Source: Phanerodontia chrysosporium
Lineage: Eukaryota > Basidiomycota > Agaricomycetes > Polyporales > Phanerochaetaceae
Assembly (NCBI GenBank): GCA_001910725.1
Contig: MJGA01000038.1
Span: 124,001 to 188,000 of the forward strand
DNA length: 64,000 nucleotides
Reading direction: 5' to 3'
A model generated the notes under the pieces. It worked only from the letters and a program-made list of their open reading frames with translations. It had not been told where the DNA came from and ran no database searches. Numbering within the stretch: position 1 is the stretch's first letter; the number at the start of each line of letters is the position of its first letter. Shown in pieces: positions 45,875 through 56,172 of the stretch. The translations under genes were made by a program, and so were the position numbers.

Positions 45875-47269
45875 GGTAGTGGATCGTCGACAAGACGAGA
45901 GGAGGGACTCAGCCCAAATACAGCTCGCACGGAGGTCCGTGCGCTCTGCCGTCGAAGAAAAACAGGTGCCGCAGATTTACGAAACCCGCAGAGGTTGATG
46001 TCGTCAGGTGGACCGCCATCCGGGGACAGGAAGGAGCCTTGCAGGGACGGCGAGAACGGCAATTAGAACGAAAACGTCTAGATCCCGGACAGAACGTCGC
46101 GCACGCCGACGCCGCGCCGGTCACACCAGGACTCCTGACACCAGAGAAAAGCGCTCGCGTCTGGCGAGGCGTTGCAGCCATGGCGAGGATTGCGAGAATT
46201 GCGAGGATTATCAGGGTTGTCAGCGTTGACCAAGATGGAATACACGACCTGACATACCGTCACTCTGCGAAACGTAGCAGAAACCTGGGTTATGCGTGCT
46301 GAGCGAATCCAAGTGTCTGTGGAATTGCCTGACAGAGAGGAATAGCTGGCATCAATTAGCACACGACGAGGGAAGCCTGTCACTGCAGGTAGAAGGTTGC
46401 ACAGGACTACTTGCGTACATGGGTAATAATATGCGGCTCGATGAGCTGAATGGTGTGGACAGTTGGCGCATTATAATGGCGTAGCATGGTTGATGTTAGC
46501 TCGAACTTGAGTTGAGAATATTGTGCGACGCTGCAAACGCCACGAAGATCGACAAATCCAACGAAGCCGAAAACCCGTGTTCCAGCGCTTACGTAATATG
46601 GACCTCTGGCACTACCAAGTGTATGGACTAGCAAAATTCGGTGCGTCATGGCTCATCAGGCGGGACTACTGTTAGATATAAAATATCTATTCCTCGTATT
46701 GTGCACCCATAAGCCTTGCAGAACCACATGGATAATTCCCGGTAGACTGCACGACCCCGTGCACCACTTGAGGTTACGGAGCTTGCCGAACTGTTATTGA
46801 CCGAAAGCGGAGACCTAACCCTGTGTTCCACTTCAAAGGTGACCGGTGAGTGCTTGTGTAGTTCTTCATCTTCCACGCAACATGCGTGCTGCTCTGCATT
46901 TGGTGATTGTTACTTGCAAGCGAGGACATAGTTATATCTGGTGCTTGGCCTAGCATAACGTTGCAACCATGCGCCAAGCACCATTGTGTATTCTCCCTGT
47001 TTGCTCCTCGCATCGACTGCGCGTGCTGATTTTCTTTAACTCACACCAATCTCTCCTGCGCCCCTGCGTTTGCGTTTTGTCTGTTGTGCACAAATGGTGC
47101 AAACAGAAATCCAAGAAGCGGCAGCGGAAGGACTCAGGGCAGCACCAACAGGAACGACTCCGACAGGTGCAGATACTCCGAAGGGGAGCGGTTGGATTCC
47201 CTGACGCAGCACAATCCGCCGACGTCCGGTCGAAGTGATGCGCAGGAGTCAAATCTTTACGAGCAAGAC
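45875..47269. other. intergenic, nothing firmly recognised
   Basis: 1.4 kb between paralog C and relic F. A short run of imperfect GCGAGGATT/GCGAGAATT units occurs near 46180-46215. No coding support. Confidence 0.45.
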
Positions 47270-48669
47270 CTTGGACTGGAACTTGTCCGGACCTGCATGC
47301 CGGCACGCTCAAGGGCGGCGACACGCAAAAGGCTGCGGTCCTCGCGGTCCTTGGTGCGGCGCACGGCTTTGCGGTGCTACCTCCTCGGCAGTAGCAGTCT
47401 CGGGCACGCGTCCTTCGATGGGATTGAGGACGTCGAGCTCGACGTGGGGCCGCTCGCGGACGTGGATGGCGGCGTGGTCCTCGAGAGTGCGATCGCAAGT
47501 GCGGGATGGTGCCGGCGTGGTTTGGCGGCGCGGTTGCGGAAGGTGAGCACGAGAGGGAGGAGCGCGGGTAGTACAGTACCAGTGTGAGTGTCCCAGCCGC
47601 TTCGACAACGTCTGTGGGCTCACGATGGGCGGTGATCCTCCGATACGCTTAAACGATGTGCGTACGCTTGCAGGGAGTATTGCGCAGATTGCTCACCCCG
47701 TCCATTGCAACGTCAGGGTACCGTTGTTCCATACTGGTGATATAGCCACAGCGCAATCGGCTGGCGATTCTCTACAGCGTCGGGGCGGGGTGCAAGCGTG
47801 CTCTTGGCGCCATCGCGGGCTCTACGTTGACACAGCCAACCGAGTAGGAGCGTGCGCTCGTCAACGTCGTCCTTGGGCACAGAGACAGTGATGCTCGAAA
47901 GACGGCGCGAGTCTGCTGCGCCGCGGCCTGCAGGTGGAAGGACATGGTGATGTAGCGGACGACCATTGAAGCATTTGCGAAGGAGCGCGGGCTCGAAATG
48001 GTCCCAGACACCATGGAGTACGAGGGCGCGAAGGTGATTGGCTTCGGCAAGGTTTGCGAGGCGTAAGCCTCCGTTCCACGTCTGCTTACTCGGAACCTGG
48101 ATTCAATCGCGTCCTCAGCTTTCAACTCATATTGGACACTGATAAACGCAATGCTCGGCGGCTCGTGTTTCTTTCTGCGGTCGGCGACTGGATGCGGAGT
48201 TACCTACCTGCAAGTCAGAAGGAGGTCGCGGAGGAGGTGCAACCATGGCTCACTGCCCAGAACCTGTGCCGTACTGACCACGCCGAGGGACCCCGAAGAA
48301 GAGGAAGTGGACGTCCTTGTCGAAGCTTCCTGGAGCAACGGAAATGTGGAGTTCTTGCATGAGCAGTACGTCCCGCATCGTGCGGTCATATGCTTTGTAA
48401 TTTTGAGCTCACTGAAGTACAGAATGTTACCCCAGCTGTTCAAGATAGTGGACGGCTCGTTTCTCCTCGACTTTGCATTGGCGGTACACCGCGACGAGTT
48501 CCTCAGAGGTCCCCTCAAAGTCAGAGTCACCCGCGCTTTCATGGAGTCTGCGATTAGCAAGGCCAAATTTTATCGCCCGCCTGGGCCCAAAACGACCCAT
48601 TTCAAATGGCCACCGGCACGCGAACGGAAAGAGATCGACTACCGCGCTCAAGCTCAACACATGTCTTAG
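47270..48669 (+). pseudogene. Fe2OG-like paralog F, decayed
   Basis: Plus-strand pieces of the family in correct order but in different frames with stops: GTLKGGDTQKAAVLAVLG with DVELDVGPLADVDGG near 47300-47480, a GYRCSILVI-stop-P block near 47717-47750 (W replaced by a stop), ARVCCAAACRWKDM near 47905-47945, LDTDKRNARRLVFLSAVGDW near 48130-48195, and MLPQLFKIVDGSFLLDFALA near 48424-48483, ending at a stop at 48669. The oxygenase core is not visible upstream. An intron at about 48364-48421 is still recognisable. This is a dead copy. Confidence 0.75.
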
Positions 48670-49495
48670 TACATTTCGAGGTTCGCGGACTGCATATAAT
48701 AGATGTCTATAACACTTAGGCAACCTACTTACTGGCACAGGTATATGCCGCGGTACATTCTTGCTTTCGTGTGCATGTAACCTCTAGTATGGCCTCTGCG
48801 CTACTACATACAGGAACACCACAGCAGTGCCAGCAGCGTGAGGCGCCTCACGGTCTACCGACCGGCGATCTGGGCATTTCGCGGTCCCGTGACTTGAATA
48901 TTACACCACGTGTCTGCACGCGTCCGCGGGAATACTTTGCGTCAATTTGCATATGCAGAACTAAGCAGCATATGTGTACCCTCCTGCACGCTCACAAAGG
49001 TAGAAGACATGCAGTAACAGCACACTTTGCCAGTTTTCATACACAACCAGTAGCATGGTCGATGTCAATGAGCACAACGGTGGGTAAATGATGCCGGGCA
49101 TTGCTGAAAAAAAAAAGTACATGTTCGGAGCACTTTACGGCGGCGCGTCGTATGAGCGCGGTCACGAGAAATCTGATAGCTGCGAGTCCGTAGCCAAGGA
49201 AGCAGTGGAATGGCTCGAGCATTGTCACCGGAACAAGCGCACACGCACGTTCTCTCCTTCCCTCTACCGTCGACAGTCTCCTGACCTCAGCCTCGCTGGC
49301 CGTTGCACGTCAACATTTGCACAGCTGTAGTCAGCACATCTATATGCGTATCTGAAGCTCAGCCGCCTTCTGAAGTTCATATAGTCTCTCGACATTTGCC
49401 CCTCAAAACCTGGTTTCGACCGCGACGACTTCGATTTTGACAATAAAATTGAAACGATAGACGCGTCAAGATTTGGGCATACAGAGGCTGAGACG
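48670..49495. other. intergenic, nothing recognised
   Basis: Contains the upstream region of paralog E and an A-rich run at about 49108-49117. Confidence 0.5.
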
Positions 49496-52400
49496 ATGGA
49501 CAGCGAAATGGCGCATATACAAGGGGTATTCGACGTCAGGGTAAGTTGTAGCCAGTGCTCGTACCCCTCTACGCTAACAGAGAACAGAACGAGCTCGAAG
49601 CCGCCCTCAGCAACCGCACAAACAACTTTCAAGCTGCATTCTCGTTTAGCAAGACCTATTCCGATGCACCAAACCCCGCTTTGAAGCTATCCGACCTGGG
49701 GATCGTCGGTCTGCCCCTGAGCACACGAGAGGCGGAGGCCGTCAAGTCGCGTAGCAGGCAAGCCCCGTTTGGCATGGGCGAGAGGACAGTCGTAGACAGG
49801 ACCGTGCGGGATACGTGGGAGATGGATGCAAGCCTGGTGCGTCATCATACTTGACGTCCATGCCATGCTAAACCCAAACCATGCAGGTATCCTTCGCGAA
49901 CCCGAAGTGGGACCAGTTTGTATCACAAATCGTCTCGGAGGTGTGCCAGACTCTAGGCGTGAATGTCGCGGCAAGTCGTCCACGCGCGGAGCTGTACAAG
50001 TTGCTGCTATATGAGACGGGCTCTCAGTAAGTCCTCCTACACGGTGTCTCCTGCTGCTCTGACCAGGCATAGTTTCCTTCCACACGTCGAGTAAGCACCT
50101 CAAAGTTTCTTCGCAAATATATCTAACAGGAACAGCACCGAGAAGGCCGATGGCATGTTTGCGACAATTGTAATCGTACTGCCGTCTCACTTCACCGGCG
50201 GTGCAGCACACCTCTCGTTCGGTGACCTATCAAAGGTGTACGACTGTTCTGCCACGTCTCAACTCGAGACTACCGTGCTGGCGTGGTACACAGACGTAAC
50301 GCACGAGATTAAGCCAATCACATCCGGCTACCGACTTGCGCTCTCATACAACCTCATACATACGACCAAAGCTCTGCGCCCCGCTCTGGTGAGGCACGAT
50401 AGCCTGACCGAGAAGCTCTCAAAGGTTTTGCTGGCATGGCAGGATCAAGAAAATGCCCCGGAGAAGCTGTTGTACCTACTCGACCACAAGTACAGCGAGG
50501 CGAACCTGCGTGCGAGCGCACTGAAGGGCGCGGACGCCCAACGCGTCGCGCTGCTGGACGTGCTGGCGAAGAAGTACGGCTTCCGGCTCGGGCTCGCGAA
50601 TGCACACTGCAACCTGCGCGGATACGCAGAGGACTACGGCCCGCGGCGGCGGCGCGGCGGCTGGTACAGTGGCAGCGAGGACAGCGACGAGGACAATGTC
50701 GATTTTGCAGAGGTTGAGGAGCGGGAGATGACGATCGAGCATTTTGTCGACCTCGACGGTGGGCTTATCGCGCAGAAGCTGGAATTCGACGAGGAGACGG
50801 AGACGATCCCTGTGGACCTCGCAGACTCGGTCGAGTCTGGGCCGCACGACGGCCAGGACTACGAGGGTTACATGGGCAACGTGTGTGTTTCCGCGTTCTC
50901 TCCAGCTGCGGCGTGCTGACTTGTCTGCAGGGCGCAGGATCGCTTTCACGATGTATGTCCCATGTTGACGCGTTTCCTTCGCGATGCTAACGTTCGCAGG
51001 GTACCGCCGCACGGTTCTCGTCATCTGGCCCACCAAGAACAACTACACCGTGTTGTACGATGGCCAGACCGGCTTCAAGCACGCCGTCGAGGATCTCTAC
51101 GAGGAGCACACCCCGAGGCCGAGCGCCGCCTGGTCGAGTTTGTGCTTGCGCACCGCGCGTACGGACCGCGTGAAGCCGCGGGTGCAGTGTGCATATCGGC
51201 CCTCGTGGCCGGAGATGCAGGACTGTGGCAACGCGCGATCGCTCTGTGCGCCGCAGAGGGCGCAGGCACGACGGTTATCGACGCCGAGGTCTGGCAGGAG
51301 GCGCTCGAGAAATGGGGCTGGGACACTGTGCGCCCGAGGTACGCTCTGTTTCCGTGCCGGCAGCGTCTTGCCTGAACGTCCTTCCAGTTTCGAAGTCATG
51401 CTGAAACACGACTCGGGGAACAAGACCCGACTCGACTTTTTGTGGTCCCTCCAGGGCGAGCCATGGAAGGCGATCACGTCTGATGAGGAAACGGCCAAAG
51501 CGCGCCATGCGGAGATGCAGCCCTGGGTTGTGGCTCAGGTCCAAGCGGTTCTCACGTCCCTGAAAGAGCCCACCGTGGCCGAGTGCCCAGCACTGATCAG
51601 GGCAGCGCAAGAAAACGGCGGTATACGCTGCTTAAAAGAGCTGTACGCCCATACGTTCTACTCTCGTACACTTTCTGATGCCTGCATAGCATAGTGCCCC
51701 AATTCATCACCACGGCAGCTGAGGAGTTGCTCCGCGAGCTCGCCGCCCAGGTGTTCGGCGCCGACTTCCCGGAGTCTGAGGAGAAATCGACGGTCATTTC
51801 AGCGCTGCTCAGCGCAGGCATCCGCAAAGCGACGTTCTTTACGCCAAGAAAGCCTCAGCCGTCGTATTACTCGTACTACGGAAAGCCTCCACAGGCACCG
51901 ACAGAGGACAGAGCAGCGCTCGCAAAACGCTATCTGCAGACATGCGTCGTGCTCGGCTGTCCGGATCTGGTAGGAAACGTACTGGAGAAAGTTGGCGACA
52001 CTACCGCGCTGCAGGCACTGCATGCTCAGGAGTGCGCGCGGAATGTCATGCTCCCAGTTATTGCAGCATGTGCGGAGCGGATGCGCACCTCACCCAACAG
52101 CGTACCCAAGGCGCAACTCGAGAGCCTCAAGGACCGTGCTGTGGCGCTTTACTTCGAATGGTTCGTCGCGAACACGACAACTGTGACACAGCTGGATATT
52201 CGGGCACTTATGAACGCTGTCATTGTCGATGGTGATGCTACCATGTTTGTCGACAAGTGAGTGGCTCTGGCGTCGTCAAGACCTTTCCGTTCACCTGAAA
52301 GCTCTTTGTAGGGTTGTTCCGCGCCTGGAGGCGATGCAGTTTAGCGAGACGGGCCTCCGTGCCCTCATTGACGAGCTACATACCCAGCGTGCACGCTTCA

Positions 52401-53606
52401 CCTTCCCAGAGGGATACGCGGGTCGCAGGTTTGACGACATCTTCAACCACTTCGTCGACCGCTTCACGTGTACATCCGCCCCGCAAAGCGCTTTGGGTAT
52501 AATCGAAACCCTTGATTGGCTACGAACAATCGGCACAGCGGCGGCGTGGAAAAAGGCTCTGAAGCGCTACGTGGAGCTACCGACTGCGAAAGCAAAATAC
52601 GCTAAGAGCGTGCTCGTTCCCTCGCGCCTGCGCTCCGGCAGTGGGGTACCAAACACGGAGTGCTCGAGGAGCTTGCATTTGCGTTTCAGGGGCTCATGCA
52701 GACCTGGCTGCGGCTCGTACTGGGTCCCGCCCCGGGAGCGAATGCAACTCTCTCCAGCCAACTGTCGGCACTAAACAGGTGGACCTGCTCCTGCCTTCAT
52801 TGCAGCGAGGCCAGACGGTTCTTGACGACGGGTCCTGAGCGCTCGAAGACATTGCATCGCATCGGCGCGCCAACCCGCAGACACGTCGAAGGTTTCTTAG
52901 TCGCGTATGCCCGCGGGCTCGCGACGTACGACACTGTGCGGACGACGCCGCAGGGTCTGACGGTAAGCTAGAGTTTCAGGGAATCGCGGTCTACAACGTC
53001 GCTCAACCATCCTCGCAGATTACGAAGAGCGACGCGCTGCATAAGCTCTTGGTCTGGAGAATAGAGCATGCGAACGGAAAGGCGCTCCTGAAGAGCATCG
53101 CTCCGGATGATGCCCAACTGCACCAGCTTCTCGGTGCGGAGTACGGCAACATCCTGGCTGCATTGCGGGGCTTGCCGCACCCACCGTCTGCGACCCAGAC
53201 GGCAGCAAGTGTACCGTCTGGTTCAAGCACCAGAGCGACGGCCTCGACGCCCGTGGTACCAGCGCATGCAGGCCAGGCACCTCAGGCAGGCCCGCCTTCG
53301 TCTGCTGCCGTCCCCGGTGCCCCTATTGTGTCCGCCGCACATGCTCGCCTCGCACAACTGCCCCAGGACTTCCAACTCCCGGCCAGCGTCGCGGCACAGG
53401 CCGGCCCCTCTGCGCCTCTGTCACAAGTCGAGCTGCCCCCGAATGTGCTCGCGGCGCTGTCAAAAAGAATAGATAGCCGTTCTCTTGCAGTGCCCGCTGA
53501 GCCTTCAACGAACACCGGCGCCACCGTACAGAGTGCTGGCGAGCGGCCGGCGAAAAAGAGGAAGATATTCCCTTCCAACCCAGATGATATCATCGATTTG
53601 ACTTAG
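49496..53606 (+). CDS. large Fe2OG-oxygenase-like protein, paralog E (metal site kept, two frame breaks)
   Basis: Exons: 49496-49540, 49588-49836, 49887-50026, 50073-50090, 50130-50880, 50931-50952, 51000-51338, 51388-51642, 51690-52256, 52312-52962, 53019-53606. The 18 nt exon 50073-50090 is identical in sequence to that of paralog B and encodes FLPHVE. Core blocks IVIVLPSHFTGGAAHLS and AWYTDVTHEIKPITSGYR keep the putative iron and 2OG ligands. Later blocks: TVLVIWPTKNNYTVLY, WTCSCLHCSEARRF, a Pro/Ala-rich tail and PAKKRKIF, a nuclear-localisation-like end. Two one-base frame breaks are needed to keep homology: at the CCCC 51111-51114 and near the CCC 52619-52621. They may be sequence errors or early decay. 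The start is uncertain because the frame is open further upstream without an ATG. Confidence 0.72.
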
Positions 53607-54201
53607 TAGTCGGCTGCGTGTTGATCAGCAGCAAGCCTGGTACGTTTGCACGCATACGGCTACGTTGATTTTACTCCTGTTGCTTATTTATCACTATTTT
53701 CCAATGCATCTTAGTACTGCAGCTGCCGTTGAGGATTTCTACTATCTCAGGTCGTCAAGCATGCTTCTCGTATCCTGCAGTCCTGAAGCTTTTGCAGGAC
53801 CGTTCTGATCGTGCTCTCAGCTTGCAAGTACCACCGCATTCGCCCAAATAATGCTAATCTATGCATGTAAACTACACGTCCCGGCCAAGAGATTCGGAGC
53901 AACATTGTACATGCTACAAGACGTTGGAGACACTCTCTGAACTGATGGCCTCTACCTTCACCTTCTTAGCGGGTTGGTCGTTTCAGCAGCCATGGCTGTA
54001 TCTGCATCAGATGCTCGTTTGGCCTGGCTGTCTTCCTTTTGTGAAGACCGCTTGAGGGGGCTAGGCAACCACTGTTGCCTGATTGGCTTGTGAACTTACT
54101 TATATGGTCCGAATCAACCTTCCCTAGAACAGATTCAGTTACCTACATCACGATTCATAACTTGAAGGTAATTGTCGTTTATGCTCATATAGAATGCGCA
54201 T
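53607..54201. other. intergenic, nothing recognised
   Basis: Spacer between paralog E and the retrotransposon; no coding support. Confidence 0.55.
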
Positions 54202-54206
54202 GAAAC
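54202..54206 (+). repeat. target-site duplication, left copy
   Basis: GAAAC directly before the 5' LTR; repeated directly after the 3' LTR at 61908-61912. Confidence 0.9.
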
Positions 54207-54675
54207 TGTCACGGATGTGACGGTGCTGCCCTACTTTTCGCCGATTTTTGGCTATTTTCCTCGATTAATCCAACGGGCGAGCAGCCCTCGCGCCGTCTGG
54301 AGTCCTAGCCGCCCACACTCAGCGCCTGGCCATGCAGCGCCAGCGCCCTGATGGCGCATCACCCCTAGACGCCAGCGCATCCCGCTGCGCGCTCAGACAC
54401 TGCCCGGATCACCGGTCTGCCCTGCAACCGGTTCCCCGGATCGCCGAGGAGGCACTGTCATCCCTGATGACTCCCCTCGCCGAGACACGCCGAGCTGATC
54501 AGCCTGATGACACAGCCTCGGCCCGACGCAGCCTCGAGACACTGCCAGCTGACACAGCCTCGTGACATAGCCCCAGCACAGCCTCGCCGCGCAGCCTGCG
54601 TCGCAGCCTCGCTGGCTATGCTGAGCGCTGCCCATCAGCTTATGTAATCGTATAGCCTGCCCTGAACTCTTGTAG

Positions 54676-54683
54676 TATATATA
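54676..54683 (+). promoter_or_regulatory. LTR TATA box
   Basis: TATATATA about 27-34 nt upstream of ATCTCGACCT, the stretch complementary to the primer-binding site. The 3' LTR holds the same box at 61683-61690. Confidence 0.7.
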
Positions 54684-54737
54684 GGTAGCACCTCTCGCTC
54701 CTGTCCGTCATCTCGACCTCTTGGTCAATACGGACAG

Positions 54738-54797
54738 GTAAGCCCCCGCTTGTATTGTAGTTACAAACACTAATGATATCTTGGTCAATACGGACAG
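54738..54797 (+). other. putative 60 nt intron inside the LTR leader
   Basis: The donor CAG/GTAAGC at 54738, a CTAAT branch-like site at about 54770 and the acceptor ACAG at 54797 fit the intron style of this genome. The 19 nt tcttggtcaatacggacag ends both the upstream exon (54719-54737) and the intron (54779-54797), so splicing would leave exactly one copy. Confidence 0.45.
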
Positions 54798-54902
54798 CTG
54801 CATAAGTTGTGCGTCGCCGCGTGACTCGCTCCGCTGCGCCTTGTCGTCGTCATCCCCATCCGCCCTCCCTCGTGTAGCGTTGAGCCCTAGCTCCGCGACA
54901 TT

Positions 54903-54912
54903 AGGTCGAGAT
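54903..54912 (+). promoter_or_regulatory. self-priming primer-binding site
   Basis: AGGTCGAGAT lies 3 nt into the internal region and is the perfect 10 nt reverse complement of ATCTCGACCT at 54710-54719, which sits at the expected 5' end of the transcript. It shows no match to a common tRNA 3' end that I recognise. The layout fits the self-priming of Tf1/sushi elements. Confidence 0.65.
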
Positions 54913-55005
54913 CTTTTGGGTGCCCTAGGCATTTTCCCCTACCGCTCCCCCCACAATACCGTTTAAAAAAGTTTATCCCCACCGATTAAAGCGAGTACGT
55001 TGTAG

Positions 55006-55743
55006 TCGAGCAGCCCGCTCACTCCGTACACGTTGCTGAGGCTTGCATTTGCAGTGCCGAAAGACGTCCAGCTCAAGGACCACATCCCCCAGCGCATCTT
55101 CGACCGCCTCCAACGTCGTCGCGAGGCCGGTAACCCCGTCAAGTGGACGGACCGCAAAGTCAAGGCGGTCGTCAAGTACGTCTCCACGCTCCCCCAGCCT
55201 CCACCCCCCGTCCCCTCCATCAACTGGACTGCCGTTCGCGAGGCTCGTGAAGCCGAACAGCGCGTAGGCAACCGCATCCGCGAGCAGCGCCAACGCGAGG
55301 CGCAAGAAGCCCAGGCCGCCGTAGCCGCCTCCTCCTCCAAGCTCAGTTTGGCAGAGCGCCTCAGCGCCGCCCCGACGTACGAGCCCATCGCCCGCAAGCC
55401 CATCGGTATCGACATCCCGAAGTACTCCCCCACCGATCTCGTCGGCATCTTCACGCCTAAGCTCGACGCCACCATCAAGCGTCTCAAGGCCGTCGAGGAA
55501 GTCGACCTCTTCCACCTCGTGAACAGCGACCACGCGCACGGCGTCTGTCAGCTGATCGAGCGCCTCCAGCAGATCCGCGCCGAGCTCAGCCGCCTCGCCC
55601 CCACCACCACGTTTAAGGAGTGGCATCAATACGAGCTCGGACTAGCTCAGATTGGTGACATTTCGTTCATCGGTTTAAGGCGCAACTTCCGCCGCATCGT
55701 GGGAGAATTGGACATCGTGCACCGGGCTGGATATTTTGAGTAG
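55006..55743 (+). CDS. leader open frame of the retrotransposon, no ATG
   Basis: Open from after TAG 55003-55005 to TAG 55741-55743, with no ATG anywhere in it. The product looks protein-like, not random: charged helices (FDRLQRRREAGNPVKWTDRK, REAEQRVGNRIREQRQREAQ) and a C-terminal RRNFRRIVGELDIVHRAGYFE-type segment; third codon positions are C/G-rich as in gag and pol. It is in the same frame as gag, and the frame after the TAG is open all the way to the gag start. A strong acceptor (gcatttgcag) at about 55042-55051 suggests it could begin through splicing. Function unknown; it may be an N-terminal gag extension. Confidence 0.5.
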   Translation, partial: SSSPLTPYTLLRLAFAVPKDVQLKDHIPQRIFDRLQRRREAGNPVKWTDRKVKAVVKYVSTLPQPPPPVPSINWTAVREAREAEQRVGNRIREQRQREAQEAQAAVAASSSKLSLAERLSAAPTYEPIARKPIGIDIPKYSPTDLVGIFTPKLDATIKRLKAVEEVDLFHLVNSDHAHGVCQLIERLQQIRAELSRLAPTTTFKEWHQYELGLAQIGDISFIGLRRNFRRIVGELDIVHRAGYFE

Positions 55744-56172
55744 TTTATAAATATATCTCGTGTCGCACTGGATTTCGACTGTTCGAATTGTCCGCACTTC
55801 TTCGGGCGAACCACAGAGAACGGCGTCACTCTTCCCGCTGATCTCCACGTCGAGGAAAACAACGGGTCTCGAGAAGCTAGGGAGTGCAGTCAGCAGCCCT
55901 GCCCTTATCGAGAGACTGCCCCTCCGCTACTCCCGGTTCCGCCTAGCGACCGAGAAACACAGTTCGAACGACCTCATTTCGCGCAACGGCTAGAATTCGC
56001 CCGCGCCTCTGCCACCACTCCGAATACTCCCGATCACAGTCCCCCGGACAGCAGCCACCACTCGTCTCCCGAGACATCGCTCGGCTCCGTCCTCTCTGAC
56101 CACGAACCCGCTCCCTCGCCGTTTAACCTCTCCCGCGCTCAATCAGGAGCCAACACTCCCCGTCCCCCCAAC

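Larger units (their letters stand above)
54207..54900 (+). repeat. 5' LTR
   Basis: 694 bp, identical to the 3' LTR except T at 54597 against C at 61604. Contains TATATATA at 54676-54683 and a predicted transcript start near 54706-54712. Confidence 0.95.

Noticed and set aside
54332..54565. 77-codon frame repeated in both LTRs
   Set aside because: Lies in non-coding LTR U3 and is duplicated only because the LTRs are identical.
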